DNA of 14,205 bases from Deltaproteobacteria bacterium (GTDB lineage Bacteria; Desulfobacterota; Desulfobacteria; Desulfobacterales; C00003060), in assembly GCA_003647435.1 (NCBI GenBank), contig QMMV01000014.1, forward strand, positions 1 to 14,205, read 5' to 3'. Shown piece after piece: positions 7,846 through 14,205 of the stretch; the first letter of the stretch is position 1; each line of letters starts with the position of its first letter. The position numbers were made by a program, and so were the translations under genes. The notes under the pieces are model-generated. The model was not told where the DNA came from and did not search any database. It worked only from the letters and a program-made list of their open reading frames with translations.

Positions 7846-7980
7846 ATCTCGGATGTCCGATGCCGGCCAACTGATAACTGACAGCTGCAATAGCGCACTC
7901 GATCCTCAGCAGGCTGTTGCCCAAGTCCGTTTTTTTAGACAACAGCCAATTGGCCGATGTCGGGCATCCAGGATTGAGAT
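7846..7980. repeat. Nested inverted repeat, possible small non-autonomous element
   Basis: An outer imperfect inverted repeat pairs 7851-7872 with 7948-7969 (17 of 22 positions complementary; some of the rest allow G-T pairs). It extends outward with a 6-base bulge to an ATCTC/GAGAT pair (7846-7850 and 7976-7980). Just inside the right arm sits a perfect 8-bp hairpin, GGCTGTTG (7912-7919) with CAACAGCC (7940-7947), whose 20-base loop includes seven consecutive T. This fills most of the gap between the envelope-protein gene and yajC. The size and fold suit a MITE-like or REP-like element. I see no coding capacity and no clear target-site duplication. Confidence 0.65.
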
Positions 7981-7999
7981 TCCCATTTGTGATTTTCAA

Positions 8000-8644
8000 T
8001 CATCTGAGATTCCATCTCATCTCCGCCGTACCAAGAATACTGGTAATAATAAGCTTAATATCCCTTGTTCTCTCTTTGATAATCGGACTTCCTGTTCCAG
8101 GCACTCTGGATGGAAATCTAACCACGTAAGTGGACTTCCACGGAGTGATATATGGGAAAAAGTAAGACGTAACAGCATCTCCCCTCTTGACTTTCCTCAC
8201 TTCAAGCGGTGACACCCGCTCATTTTCATCATTTACCAGATAAAGCCTCCACATCGATCTGGTCTTGCTAAAATCGTCCCATTTTTTTTCCGGCACAAAG
8301 ATTGCCATGACGAACTCGTGCCACCGCTTGCTCGATTGCAGTTGATCTTTTAAAAAGTTTCGTTTTTCCTCAGGTGTTAATCTATATGCCCTGGCGTATT
8401 CTTCCGTGTAGGACCGCCGAAACTGCTCTGATTTGAATGTGGCCGAAACGATGAGTCTTACCTCAAGACCTTTATGTATTCGTGCTTCCCGGCTCCATGC
8501 CTTGCAGCTTTTTTCATAGTGGTTACTTTGATACCGCTCTGCAGATTCAGTGAGCTGTGACACCGTCGTGCAGTTTCCGCAAAGAAGCAGCAATGCAAAT
8601 GCAAGAAAGACAGAAGCCTTGGAGCGAGTAATTGAGACCGTCAT
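8000..8644 (-). CDS. Unrecognised envelope protein, probable lipoprotein or signal-anchored
   Basis: I do not recognise this family. The frame is open from a TTG at 8758, but the first 38 codons give a basic, signal-free extension. The ATG at 8644 instead gives a typical export signal: MTVSITRSK, then a hydrophobic run ending LLLLCGNC. I therefore start it there (214 residues). The lipobox is poor because N precedes the second cysteine, so lipid attachment is uncertain. The rest looks soluble: a charged helical region with Tyr and Arg-rich segments (about 30-110 of the short form), then a beta-rich part with MWRLYLVNDENERVSPLEV, PYITPWKSTYVVRFP and a C-terminal IKLIITSILGTAEMRW strand region. 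It follows purB by 147 bases and precedes the palindromic element. The role is unknown; the context suggests only a periplasmic location. Confidence 0.7.
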   Translation of the reverse strand: MTVSITRSKASVFLAFALLLLCGNCTTVSQLTESAERYQSNHYEKSCKAWSREARIHKGLEVRLIVSATFKSEQFRRSYTEEYARAYRLTPEEKRNFLKDQLQSSKRWHEFVMAIFVPEKKWDDFSKTRSMWRLYLVNDENERVSPLEVRKVKRGDAVTSYFFPYITPWKSTYVVRFPSRVPGTGSPIIKERTRDIKLIITSILGTAEMRWNLR

Positions 8645-8767
8645 ATCTTTTTCGACTTTTCTTCTGAGTATTACAAGCTTTCTACAAAGAATCTTCCGCT
8701 TTTCCCCACTCGCCCCTTGCCCAGACACCTCGTTTGCATGCCGGATAGCCTGTAACAAAAAGTAAAG

Positions 8768-8781
8768 GGCCAGGACAGGCC
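8768..8781 (-). terminator. Weak terminator-like hairpin after purB
   Basis: Shortly after the purB stop the minus strand reads GGCC-TGTCCT-GGCC followed by CTTTACTTTTTG. The 4-bp stem is short and the T-run is interrupted, so this may only attenuate transcription or mean nothing. Confidence 0.25.
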
Positions 8782-8791
8782 AATCGCGGAG

Positions 8792-10090
8792 CTAAAATTT
8801 TTCAAAGACGCGCCTAAAGATGGTGTTCACATGCCTTAAATATGAGCTCACGTCAAATAGTTTTTCCACTTCATCTCGCTTCAAGTGATTTCTGATGGCC
8901 GGGTCATTCAGTATCAGATCTTTGAAGTCTCTGCCTTCCTTCCAGGCACGCATGGCCTGTTTTTGAACCATACGATAGGCATCTTCCCGGCTGACACCAC
9001 GTCTTGCAAGCGCAAGAAGTACCTTTTGTGAAAAGATAAGCCCGCGCGTAATGCCAAGATTTTGCTTCATCCGCTCTGGATAGACAATAAGATGCCGTAT
9101 GAGGCTGGTCATTCTGTCGAGCATGTAATCAATCAAGATTGTGGTATCAGGGATGATAACCCTTTCAATGGAAGAGTGGCTGATGTCCCGCTCATGCCAC
9201 AGTGCAATATTACTCAACGCTGCTGATGCATTGGAACGTACAAGCCTTGCGAGGCCAGACAGATTTTCGGCACCTACAGGGTTTCGCTTATGCGGCATGG
9301 CAGAAGAACCTTTTTGCCGTTTTGAAAAATATTCCTCCACTTCCAGGACCTCTGTCCTTTGTAAGTGGCGAATTTCAATTGCCATCTTTTCTATTGAAGA
9401 AGCTGTAATGGCCAGGGCGGAAAAGTATTCCGCATAACGGTCTCTCTGGATGATTTGATTGGAGATAGCAGCAGGCTTAAGCCGAAGTTTTCTGCAGACA
9501 TAAGCCTCCACTTCCGGTGAAATACTGGCATAAGTGCCCACTGCTCCGGAAATCTTCCCAACACTGATTGTTTCCACGGCCTGTTCGATTCGCCGGCGAT
9601 TCCGTTGCATTTCGTCGTACCAGAGAGCAAGCTTAAGGCCAAACGTGATCGGTTCGGCATGCACGCCATGGGACCGACCTACCATAACAGTATCCTTATG
9701 AGCGATTGCCTTTTTTCTCAAGGCAGTTAGCAGGCGGTTGCAGTCTTTCAGGATGATCTTTGAGGCCTCGCGCAGCCGGACCGCCATGGCAGTATCCAGA
9801 ATATCGGAGGAGGTCAGCCCCAGGTGGATATACCTTGCATCGGGGCCAACAGTCTCTGCTACGTTTGTTAAAAAGGCGATCATGTCGTGTTTAGTTTCAG
9901 TTTCGATGGCCTCGATCCTTTCGATCGAAAAACGCCCTTTTTCCCGGATCTTTTCTACGGCTTCAGCGGGGATTTGACCAATTTTTGCAAGGGCTTCACA
10001 GACCAAGATTTCTACCTCAAGCCATGCTTGAAACTTGTTTTGTTCGGTCCATATGCGCCCCATGGCTTCGCGAGTATAACGTTTTATCAT
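8792..10090 (-). CDS. purB: Adenylosuccinate lyase
   Basis: This 432-residue enzyme catalyses two steps of purine synthesis: SAICAR to AICAR plus fumarate, and adenylosuccinate to AMP plus fumarate. It belongs to the fumarase/aspartase superfamily. Visible motifs are ETKHDMIAF (65-73), TSSDILDTA (93-101), GRSHGVHAEPITFG (138-151) with the catalytic histidine H141, and the signature loop GSSAMPHKRNP (261-271) whose serine acts as general base. RDISHSSIERVIIPD (301-315) is also typical. The length matches the short bacterial form. It starts at ATG with a weak ribosome binding site, 33 bases after the LysM-like gene, so the two are probably cotranscribed from the promoter at 10953-10981. No other pur genes are nearby. 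Confidence 0.97.
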   Translation of the reverse strand: MIKRYTREAMGRIWTEQNKFQAWLEVEILVCEALAKIGQIPAEAVEKIREKGRFSIERIEAIETETKHDMIAFLTNVAETVGPDARYIHLGLTSSDILDTAMAVRLREASKIILKDCNRLLTALRKKAIAHKDTVMVGRSHGVHAEPITFGLKLALWYDEMQRNRRRIEQAVETISVGKISGAVGTYASISPEVEAYVCRKLRLKPAAISNQIIQRDRYAEYFSALAITASSIEKMAIEIRHLQRTEVLEVEEYFSKRQKGSSAMPHKRNPVGAENLSGLARLVRSNASAALSNIALWHERDISHSSIERVIIPDTTILIDYMLDRMTSLIRHLIVYPERMKQNLGITRGLIFSQKVLLALARRGVSREDAYRMVQKQAMRAWKEGRDFKDLILNDPAIRNHLKRDEVEKLFDVSSYLRHVNTIFRRVFEKF

Positions 10091-10123
10091 TGGACTTATC
10101 TTTGCTCTAATGCTGTGAGGAAG

Positions 10124-10912
10124 TTATTGTTCCGCCGGCAGCCACAATGTCTCTCCATCAAACTCTATCCGGCTGACATCCTTATAGTCAATTATGTCTA
10201 AGAGGGAAAAGACTCGACTCATGTTGTAAATGACTATCTTGCTTAATGGATGGATAATATTGAGGTCGGTATCCAGCTTGCGCTGCTTGATATTGTATAT
10301 GTAGACCAGGTCTTCAGAAAATTTAAGGATCTTGCCTATTCCAGAACTATAGCCCAAAGGGTTTGGCTCGTCGGCCAGGGGTGAAAGTTGTATCCCTTTG
10401 TTGTCATAATAGTCTTTTAAAAGCTTGAAGTGGATATCCCAGATGTTTTCGCCAGGTTGAACCACATGAATCCCGAATTCATCCGTCTCCTTTGGCATTG
10501 CTCCGGTTATCAAATCTGTCTCCAGTATATCTCCTTCCCTGAGTCGAACCTTTTCCAGGATCTTTTTCATCCGAACGGTTTCTTTGCCGATCTTGATCGA
10601 TTCATCAGGTTTGACAATCATATCAATGCTCTTTTCAACTCCATACTGTGCTTTCCGCTTTTCCATGAGGGCGCTCAGCGCTGCATCGCTCTTTTTTTTC
10701 ATCTTGTTGTAGTTGATCACCTTCTTGGTGGTAATAGGCCTCCTTTTTTCCGCACGGTGAGGGGGCATGGCTTGAGGGTGTGTAACGGGCTTCGTGGCTT
10801 TTTTCGAGAAAAGCCAAAGCCCGAATCCTACCAGGAAGATGCAACAGGCACCAAGTACAAGATACTTGCCTGTTCTGGACGATCTGGCATGCAGTGAACG
10901 TGCAGCAAGCAT
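10124..10912 (-). CDS. Membrane-anchored protein with a split LysM-like motif
   Basis: This is a 262-residue protein of unknown role. A short basic N-terminus leads to one membrane helix (about 17-36), probably leaving the rest in the periplasm. A Pro/Lys/Arg-rich linker (about 38-75) and a charged helical segment (75-130) follow. HVVQPGENIWDIHFKLLKDYY (149-169) is a clear first half of a LysM motif (V-x-x-G-E-x-I-W-x-I). The second half, VYIYNIKQR...DLNIIHPLSKIVIYN (203-230), comes only after about 30 extra residues that include ADEPNPLG. Other LysM domains bind peptidoglycan, so a cell-wall role is possible but inferred. The ATG has a GAGGAG ribosome binding site 10 bases upstream and a good promoter. 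The gene precedes purB by 33 bases. Confidence 0.8.
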   Translation of the reverse strand: MLAARSLHARSSRTGKYLVLGACCIFLVGFGLWLFSKKATKPVTHPQAMPPHRAEKRRPITTKKVINYNKMKKKSDAALSALMEKRKAQYGVEKSIDMIVKPDESIKIGKETVRMKKILEKVRLREGDILETDLITGAMPKETDEFGIHVVQPGENIWDIHFKLLKDYYDNKGIQLSPLADEPNPLGYSSGIGKILKFSEDLVYIYNIKQRKLDTDLNIIHPLSKIVIYNMSRVFSLLDIIDYKDVSRIEFDGETLWLPAEQ

Positions 10913-10952
10913 ATTGGCTATTCTCCTCGTTTGCGGGCTAATAGGTGCAACC

Positions 10953-10981
10953 TATTTACAGTATTGGACAGACACTGTCAA
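10953..10981 (-). promoter_or_regulatory. Candidate sigma70 promoter for the LysM-like gene and purB
   Basis: On the minus strand TTGACA (10976-10981) is followed after exactly 17 bases by TAAATA (10953-10958), preceded by TG. The predicted start near 10946 gives a leader of about 34 bases before the ATG at 10912. The -35 is perfect and the -10 is weak. It lies in the 175-base gap 10913-11087, in which I see no gene and no clear terminator for the preceding decarboxylase genes. Confidence 0.5.
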
Positions 10982-11087
10982 TATCAATTGGATTGTTGAC
11001 CAAGGCACGGTTCCGTAGAGAGCCTTTAGTTTCACTTCGCTAATGAACGAAATGCTGAAGCTTGATGGGGATGGGGAGGCAGAGGCC

Positions 11088-11339
11088 TTAATCTGTTTTA
11101 TCATACATGTAAAGCGCCATACCCACCGCAGCCGCTTCTTCTCGGGTAAGAGTTTTTGGTGAAGGTCGAGACTGGAGTTTTTTACTTTGCTTCCTCGTGT
11201 CCAGCAGCGAGAAAATCCTGCCTGTAACCTGCATTACTATTTGCAGCACACCAAGGACAACAAATATGCCCACAAACCGGATCACCAATGTAGAGATCGC
11301 ATAACCCCAATCAACAACTTGCGGTTCCACTGGAAACAT
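11088..11339 (-). CDS. Small OadG-like subunit of a Na+-translocating decarboxylase
   Basis: This 83-residue protein has one N-terminal membrane helix (about 14-38, ISTLVIRFVGIFVVLGVLQI), a short basic linker, and a C-terminal EEAAAVGMALYMY helix. That layout, one helix plus an Ala-rich EEAAAVG segment, is that of the gamma subunit (OadG family) of sodium-pumping decarboxylases, which helps assemble the complex. It begins 12 bases after the beta-subunit gene, which strongly supports the assignment because sequence similarity in this family is low. No biotin-carrier domain is fused to it. It starts at ATG, with AAGG elements just upstream. Confidence 0.72.
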   Translation of the reverse strand: MFPVEPQVVDWGYAISTLVIRFVGIFVVLGVLQIVMQVTGRIFSLLDTRKQSKKLQSRPSPKTLTREEAAAVGMALYMYDKTD

Positions 11340-11351
11340 CCTTTCTTTGCC

Positions 11352-12500
11352 TTAACCAAACATGGCGATAAACATGCCCGCTGCTGATGCACTGCCGATG
11401 ACACCCGCCAGATTTGGGCCGATGGCGTGCATGAGCAAAAAATTATGAGGATCTTCCTGTTGTCCCACCATCTGAGAGACCCTGGCCGCCATAGGGACCG
11501 CAGACACCCCTGCCGAGCCGATCAGAGGGTTAAGTTTTTCCTTTGAAAAAAGGTTCATGATCTTTACTGTTGTTATACCACCTACAGTACAGATAGCAAA
11601 ATCGACCAGACCGAAACTGAATATGAGCAAGGGCTTCGCTGTGAGAAATTTTTCAGCGTGCATGGTTGCACCGACCGACAGCCCGAGAAATATAGTCACG
11701 ATATTCATAAGCGAACTCTGGGCAGTGCCCGCCAGCCTGTCAACAACACCACTCTCCCGCATGAAGTTCCCGAGCATGAACATCCCCATCAAAGGAGTCA
11801 CCGCAGGGATCAAAAGAGAGGTCACCCCTGCCACCATGAGAGGAAAGAAGATTTTCTCTCGCTTTGATACGGGCCTCAGTTGTTTCATTACGATCTTTCG
11901 CTCTTCCTGACTGGTCAGCAGTTTCATAATAGGGGGTTGGATCAAGGGGACCATAGCCATATAGGAGTATGCTGCAAGGGCATTCGGTCCAAGCAGATTT
12001 GGAGCTAACTTTGCAGTAAGATAGATCGTTGTTGGCCCATCAGCCCCTCCAATAATTCCTACCGAAGCGGCTTCTTTTAGTGTAAAGCCACAGAAAAGGA
12101 CCCCCAGAAATGTGACAAACACTCCGAGCTGTGCTCCGGCTCCAACTATCAGGGTCTTTGGGTTGGCGATAAGAGGCCCAAAATCCGTCATGGCTCCCAG
12201 CCCAAGAAATATAATACACGGGATAACCTCCCATTCAACACCATAATGGTAGAATATATTGATAAGCTCCCGTTTCCCGGATGCGTCAACACCCATAAGG
12301 GGTGTCAGCGGGAAGTTGACAATGAAGATTCCAAAACCGATAGGCAACAGGAGTAGAGGCTCATATTTTTTCGCAACGGCCAGATAAACGAACAGCAGAC
12401 CAATCCCCCACATAATAACAAGCTTGTAGTGAAGATGGAAAAGGCCTGTCTGCGTATACAAAATAGTTGACAGAATATCTATAAACTTGTCCCAACTCAT
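11352..12500 (-). CDS. Na+-translocating decarboxylase beta subunit (OadB/GcdB/MmdB family)
   Basis: This 382-residue integral membrane protein decarboxylates carboxybiotin and couples it to sodium export. About ten hydrophobic segments are visible. Family motifs are [17 protein letters not shown] (98-114), [15 protein letters not shown] (147-161) with the conserved aspartate D154, [18 protein letters not shown] (324-341) and [18 protein letters not shown] (358-375). The acyl substrate (oxaloacetate, methylmalonyl-CoA, glutaconyl-CoA or malonate) is set by a carboxyltransferase subunit that is not in this window, so no specific symbol is given. It starts at ATG, 24 bases after rng, with AAAGGA 9 bases upstream. 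With the small subunit 12 bases downstream it forms the membrane half of the pump. Confidence 0.93.
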   Translation of the reverse strand: MSWDKFIDILSTILYTQTGLFHLHYKLVIMWGIGLLFVYLAVAKKYEPLLLLPIGFGIFIVNFPLTPLMGVDASGKRELINIFYHYGVEWEVIPCIIFLGLGAMTDFGPLIANPKTLIVGAGAQLGVFVTFLGVLFCGFTLKEAASVGIIGGADGPTTIYLTAKLAPNLLGPNALAAYSYMAMVPLIQPPIMKLLTSQEERKIVMKQLRPVSKREKIFFPLMVAGVTSLLIPAVTPLMGMFMLGNFMRESGVVDRLAGTAQSSLMNIVTIFLGLSVGATMHAEKFLTAKPLLIFSFGLVDFAICTVGGITTVKIMNLFSKEKLNPLIGSAGVSAVPMAARVSQMVGQQEDPHNFLLMHAIGPNLAGVIGSASAAGMFIAMFG

Positions 12501-12524
12501 TTGATAATTCCTTTAGAAGTATGA

Positions 12525-14012
12525 TTACTCGCAGATAATACGGCTTTCTCCGGGTTGCATGGCCGGATTTCCCTCTATCGTTATGGTCAGATTTTTCTTT
12601 GCCTCTACGTCTAAGAGTTCCTTTCGCTTTCTGTTTAGGAGATAATCGGCCACATTCACCGGTACGATCCCCTTAACCTGAGTTATGTTCTCTTTAAGGA
12701 CTTCAGAGCGGAGTTTTCTCAGGAATTCAAGAGATAGCCTCTCAGCCGATGGAACCAGGCCTTTTCCCTGACAGTGCGGACACGGGACAAAGCTGCCGTA
12801 TTCTATCGAGGCGCTGATTCTCTGTCGAGTCAGTTCCATCAGGCCGAACTTGGATATTGTGCCCACACTGATCCGGGCCTTATCCAGCTTGGTATACTCT
12901 TTCATTGCTTTTACAAGAGCGTGCTTGTGTTTGCGCTCCCGCATGTCGATGAAGTCAATTACGATCAAGCCGCCCAGATCGCGCAACCGGAGCTGCCTGG
13001 CAATTTCAGCCGCTGCCTCCATGTTGGTGGTGTAGGCTGTGTGTTCCATGGAGGTTTCCTGAGTCGATTTCCCGGAATTTACGTCAATTGCCACCAGGGC
13101 CTCGGTCGGGTTGATCACAATATGCCCCCCTGATTTCAAAGGAACACGATTTGCGAAGATGGAGGCAATCTGATCTTCGATCTGATACTTTGTGAAGATT
13201 GGATCGGGGTCTTTATACAGCTTAACGATCCTGGTGTGCCTCGGAGATATAATGTGCATGAATTCTTTGACATCGTGATAGACGTCTTTGTCGTCTACCA
13301 GGATTTCGTTGACATCAGATGTGAAATAGTCCCGAATGGCCCGAATGGCCAGATGACGCTCCTTGTAAAGAAGACATGGGGCGGGGCTGGAAACCCCCCG
13401 TTTTTTGATATTTCCCCACAACCGAAGGAGATAACGAATGTCTTTGGAGATTTCGCGCTTCTGTTGTAATGCCCCGGCTGTGCGAACAATGACACCAAAA
13501 CCTTTGGGAATATTTAAAGAATCTATAATACTTTTGAGACGTTGTCGCTCTTTTTCATCTTCTATTTTCCTTGAGATTCCCAACCCTTTACCCCCCGGCA
13601 TCAGCACAGTGTATCGCCCTGGTAAGGACAAATACGTAGTAAGGAGTGCCCCCTTGTTCAAGATCGGTTCCTTGGTTACCTGGATGAGGAGCTCCTGGCC
13701 TGGCTTAATAAGATGCTGAATAGTGCGGATGTCCTTGTTGGGGCCGCTTGGCTCGTCCACATAGTAGTCGCTGTGAATCTCATGTTGGGGCAAGAAACCG
13801 TTTTTCACTGTGCCGTAATCGACAAAGGCGGCCTGCAGACTTGGTTCAACGTGTGTAATGATCCCCTTATAAATGTTGCCCCGGGTCAATTCGCTCGTGC
13901 TTGTTTCGATGCTGAAATTCTCCAGTCGGCCTCTTTTTATCAGAGCAATTCGGCATTCTTCTGGATCAACGGCATTGATCAGTATTTTGAGTGCATCCCT
14001 TTTGCGTGCCAT
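12525..14012 (-). CDS. rng: Ribonuclease G (RNase E/G family)
   Basis: This 495-residue endoribonuclease cleaves single-stranded AU-rich RNA in rRNA maturation and mRNA decay. After the start ILINAVDPEECRIAL (10-24) comes an S1 RNA-binding domain (about 46-128, GNIYKGIITHVEPSLQAAFVDYG). The catalytic DNase-I-like domain has AIDVNSGKST (308-317, metal-binding D310) and IVIDFIDM (350-357, D353). CPHC (411-414) is the zinc-link cysteine pair that holds the dimer in RNase E. The protein ends soon after the small domain, without the long scaffold tail of RNase E, so RNase G is the better name. The ATG has no strong ribosome binding site. A TAAAAT -10-like hexamer (14054-14059) lies upstream without a good -35. 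It is followed closely by the decarboxylase genes. Confidence 0.95.
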   Translation of the reverse strand: MARKRDALKILINAVDPEECRIALIKRGRLENFSIETSTSELTRGNIYKGIITHVEPSLQAAFVDYGTVKNGFLPQHEIHSDYYVDEPSGPNKDIRTIQHLIKPGQELLIQVTKEPILNKGALLTTYLSLPGRYTVLMPGGKGLGISRKIEDEKERQRLKSIIDSLNIPKGFGVIVRTAGALQQKREISKDIRYLLRLWGNIKKRGVSSPAPCLLYKERHLAIRAIRDYFTSDVNEILVDDKDVYHDVKEFMHIISPRHTRIVKLYKDPDPIFTKYQIEDQIASIFANRVPLKSGGHIVINPTEALVAIDVNSGKSTQETSMEHTAYTTNMEAAAEIARQLRLRDLGGLIVIDFIDMRERKHKHALVKAMKEYTKLDKARISVGTISKFGLMELTRQRISASIEYGSFVPCPHCQGKGLVPSAERLSLEFLRKLRSEVLKENITQVKGIVPVNVADYLLNRKRKELLDVEAKKNLTITIEGNPAMQPGESRIICE

Positions 14013-14064
14013 GATGTGACGTTCACTACCACTCTCTTGTCAAAAAAACAATGATTTTACGTCT

Positions 14065-14117
14065 CACTTTAGCCTTATGGTGACACTTTAGCTCTTTTAA
14101 AAAAACAGACATACGGA
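14065..14117 (+). repeat. 44-bp motif, partial copy C, with tandem CACTTTAGC
   Basis: On the plus strand 14081-14117 has TGACACTT, AGCTCTTTTAAA and CAGACA, matching the minus strand of 7790-7833 except for one extra A and a few substitutions. CACTTTAGC occurs twice (14065-14073 and 14084-14092) with a 19-base period. The copy is inverted relative to rng, which starts at 14012, and runs directly into the long hairpin at 14118. Confidence 0.6.
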
Positions 14118-14192
14118 GCGGACAGGCCATCCGATTGGAGACCGTCTCAAACTCAGACAGTGAGCCAGTCTCCAATCGGATGGCCTGTCCGC
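14118..14192. repeat. Perfect 25-bp inverted repeat (right-end hairpin element)
   Basis: Positions 14118-14142 and 14168-14192 are exact reverse complements, separated by 25 bases. The loop contains the CTCAGACAGTGAG core (14152-14164) shared with the left end, and ATAATATTTTCA follows at 14194-14205. The stem is GC-rich and would be very stable. A run of seven T on the minus strand (14099-14105) lies 12 bases beyond the stem, too far for a textbook terminator, but the structure could still stop transcription entering rng from the right. It sits in the 193-base gap 14013-14205, which holds no gene. Confidence 0.9.
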
Positions 14193-14205
14193 AATAATAT
14201 TTTCA

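Noticed and set aside
7814..7999. Minus-strand open frame of 61 codons between the envelope-protein gene and yajC
   Set aside because: It starts with TTG directly after the upstream stop without a ribosome binding site and runs through both arms of the palindrome, so its codons are explained by the repeat.
8645..8758. 38-codon TTG-initiated extension of the envelope-protein gene
   Set aside because: It would bury the signal sequence behind a basic, Arg/Lys-rich stretch; the ATG at 8644 gives a normal export signal.
14038..14043. TTGACA just upstream of rng as a -35 box
   Set aside because: A -10 at 17 bases would read GTCACA and transcription would begin inside the gene.
14099..14192. Long hairpin as an ordinary rho-independent terminator
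   Set aside because: The T-run lies 12 bases from the stem and the loop core is shared with the left-end repeat, so a repeat element is the better description; a terminating side effect is possible.
1..14205. CRISPR array, tRNA, rRNA or transposase
   Set aside because: No regularly spaced repeat series with unique spacers, no tRNA-like or rRNA sequence, and no transposase motifs were seen on either strand.

Overview
The window is a dense block of twelve complete protein-coding genes, all read from the minus strand, with no RNA gene, transposase, phage gene or CRISPR array. The gene content points to an anaerobic Gram-negative bacterium, most likely of the Desulfobacterota (former Deltaproteobacteria). 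The reasons are the Na+-translocating decarboxylase subunits, the dprA-topA pair, and a SecF carrying an insert that I recall from that group. The assignment is an inference from gene content, not from a marker search.

In the direction of transcription (right to left) the order is: rng (RNase G), Na+-pump decarboxylase beta subunit and its gamma-like partner; then, after a 175-base gap with a good sigma70-type promoter, a membrane-anchored LysM-like protein, purB and an unrecognised envelope protein; then a 262-base gap holding a complex palindrome; then yajC-secD-secF and a CpoB/YbgF-like TPR lipoprotein, packed as an operon; then a gap with a second good promoter, and dprA followed by topA. 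Three genes (topA, yajC, secD) start with TTG, each supported by a ribosome binding site.

The genes are mostly housekeeping: RNA processing, sodium bioenergetics, purine synthesis, protein export across the inner membrane, DNA uptake/recombination and DNA topology. Two proteins have unusual architecture: SecF with an apparent extra pair of membrane segments, and the LysM-like protein with its LysM motif split by an insert.

The less expected content lies in the gaps. Both ends of the window carry diverged copies of one hairpin-type repeat, with the same 13-base core and 12-base tail at nearly the same spacing; the right copy has a perfect 25-bp inverted repeat. A separate motif of about 44 bp occurs upstream of topA and upstream of yajC, with a third, inverted, partial copy upstream of rng. 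The gap before yajC also holds a nested inverted repeat of about 130 bp that resembles a small non-autonomous element. No gap is longer than 300 bases. I see no clear new multi-gene system; the repeats are the best candidates for something undescribed.
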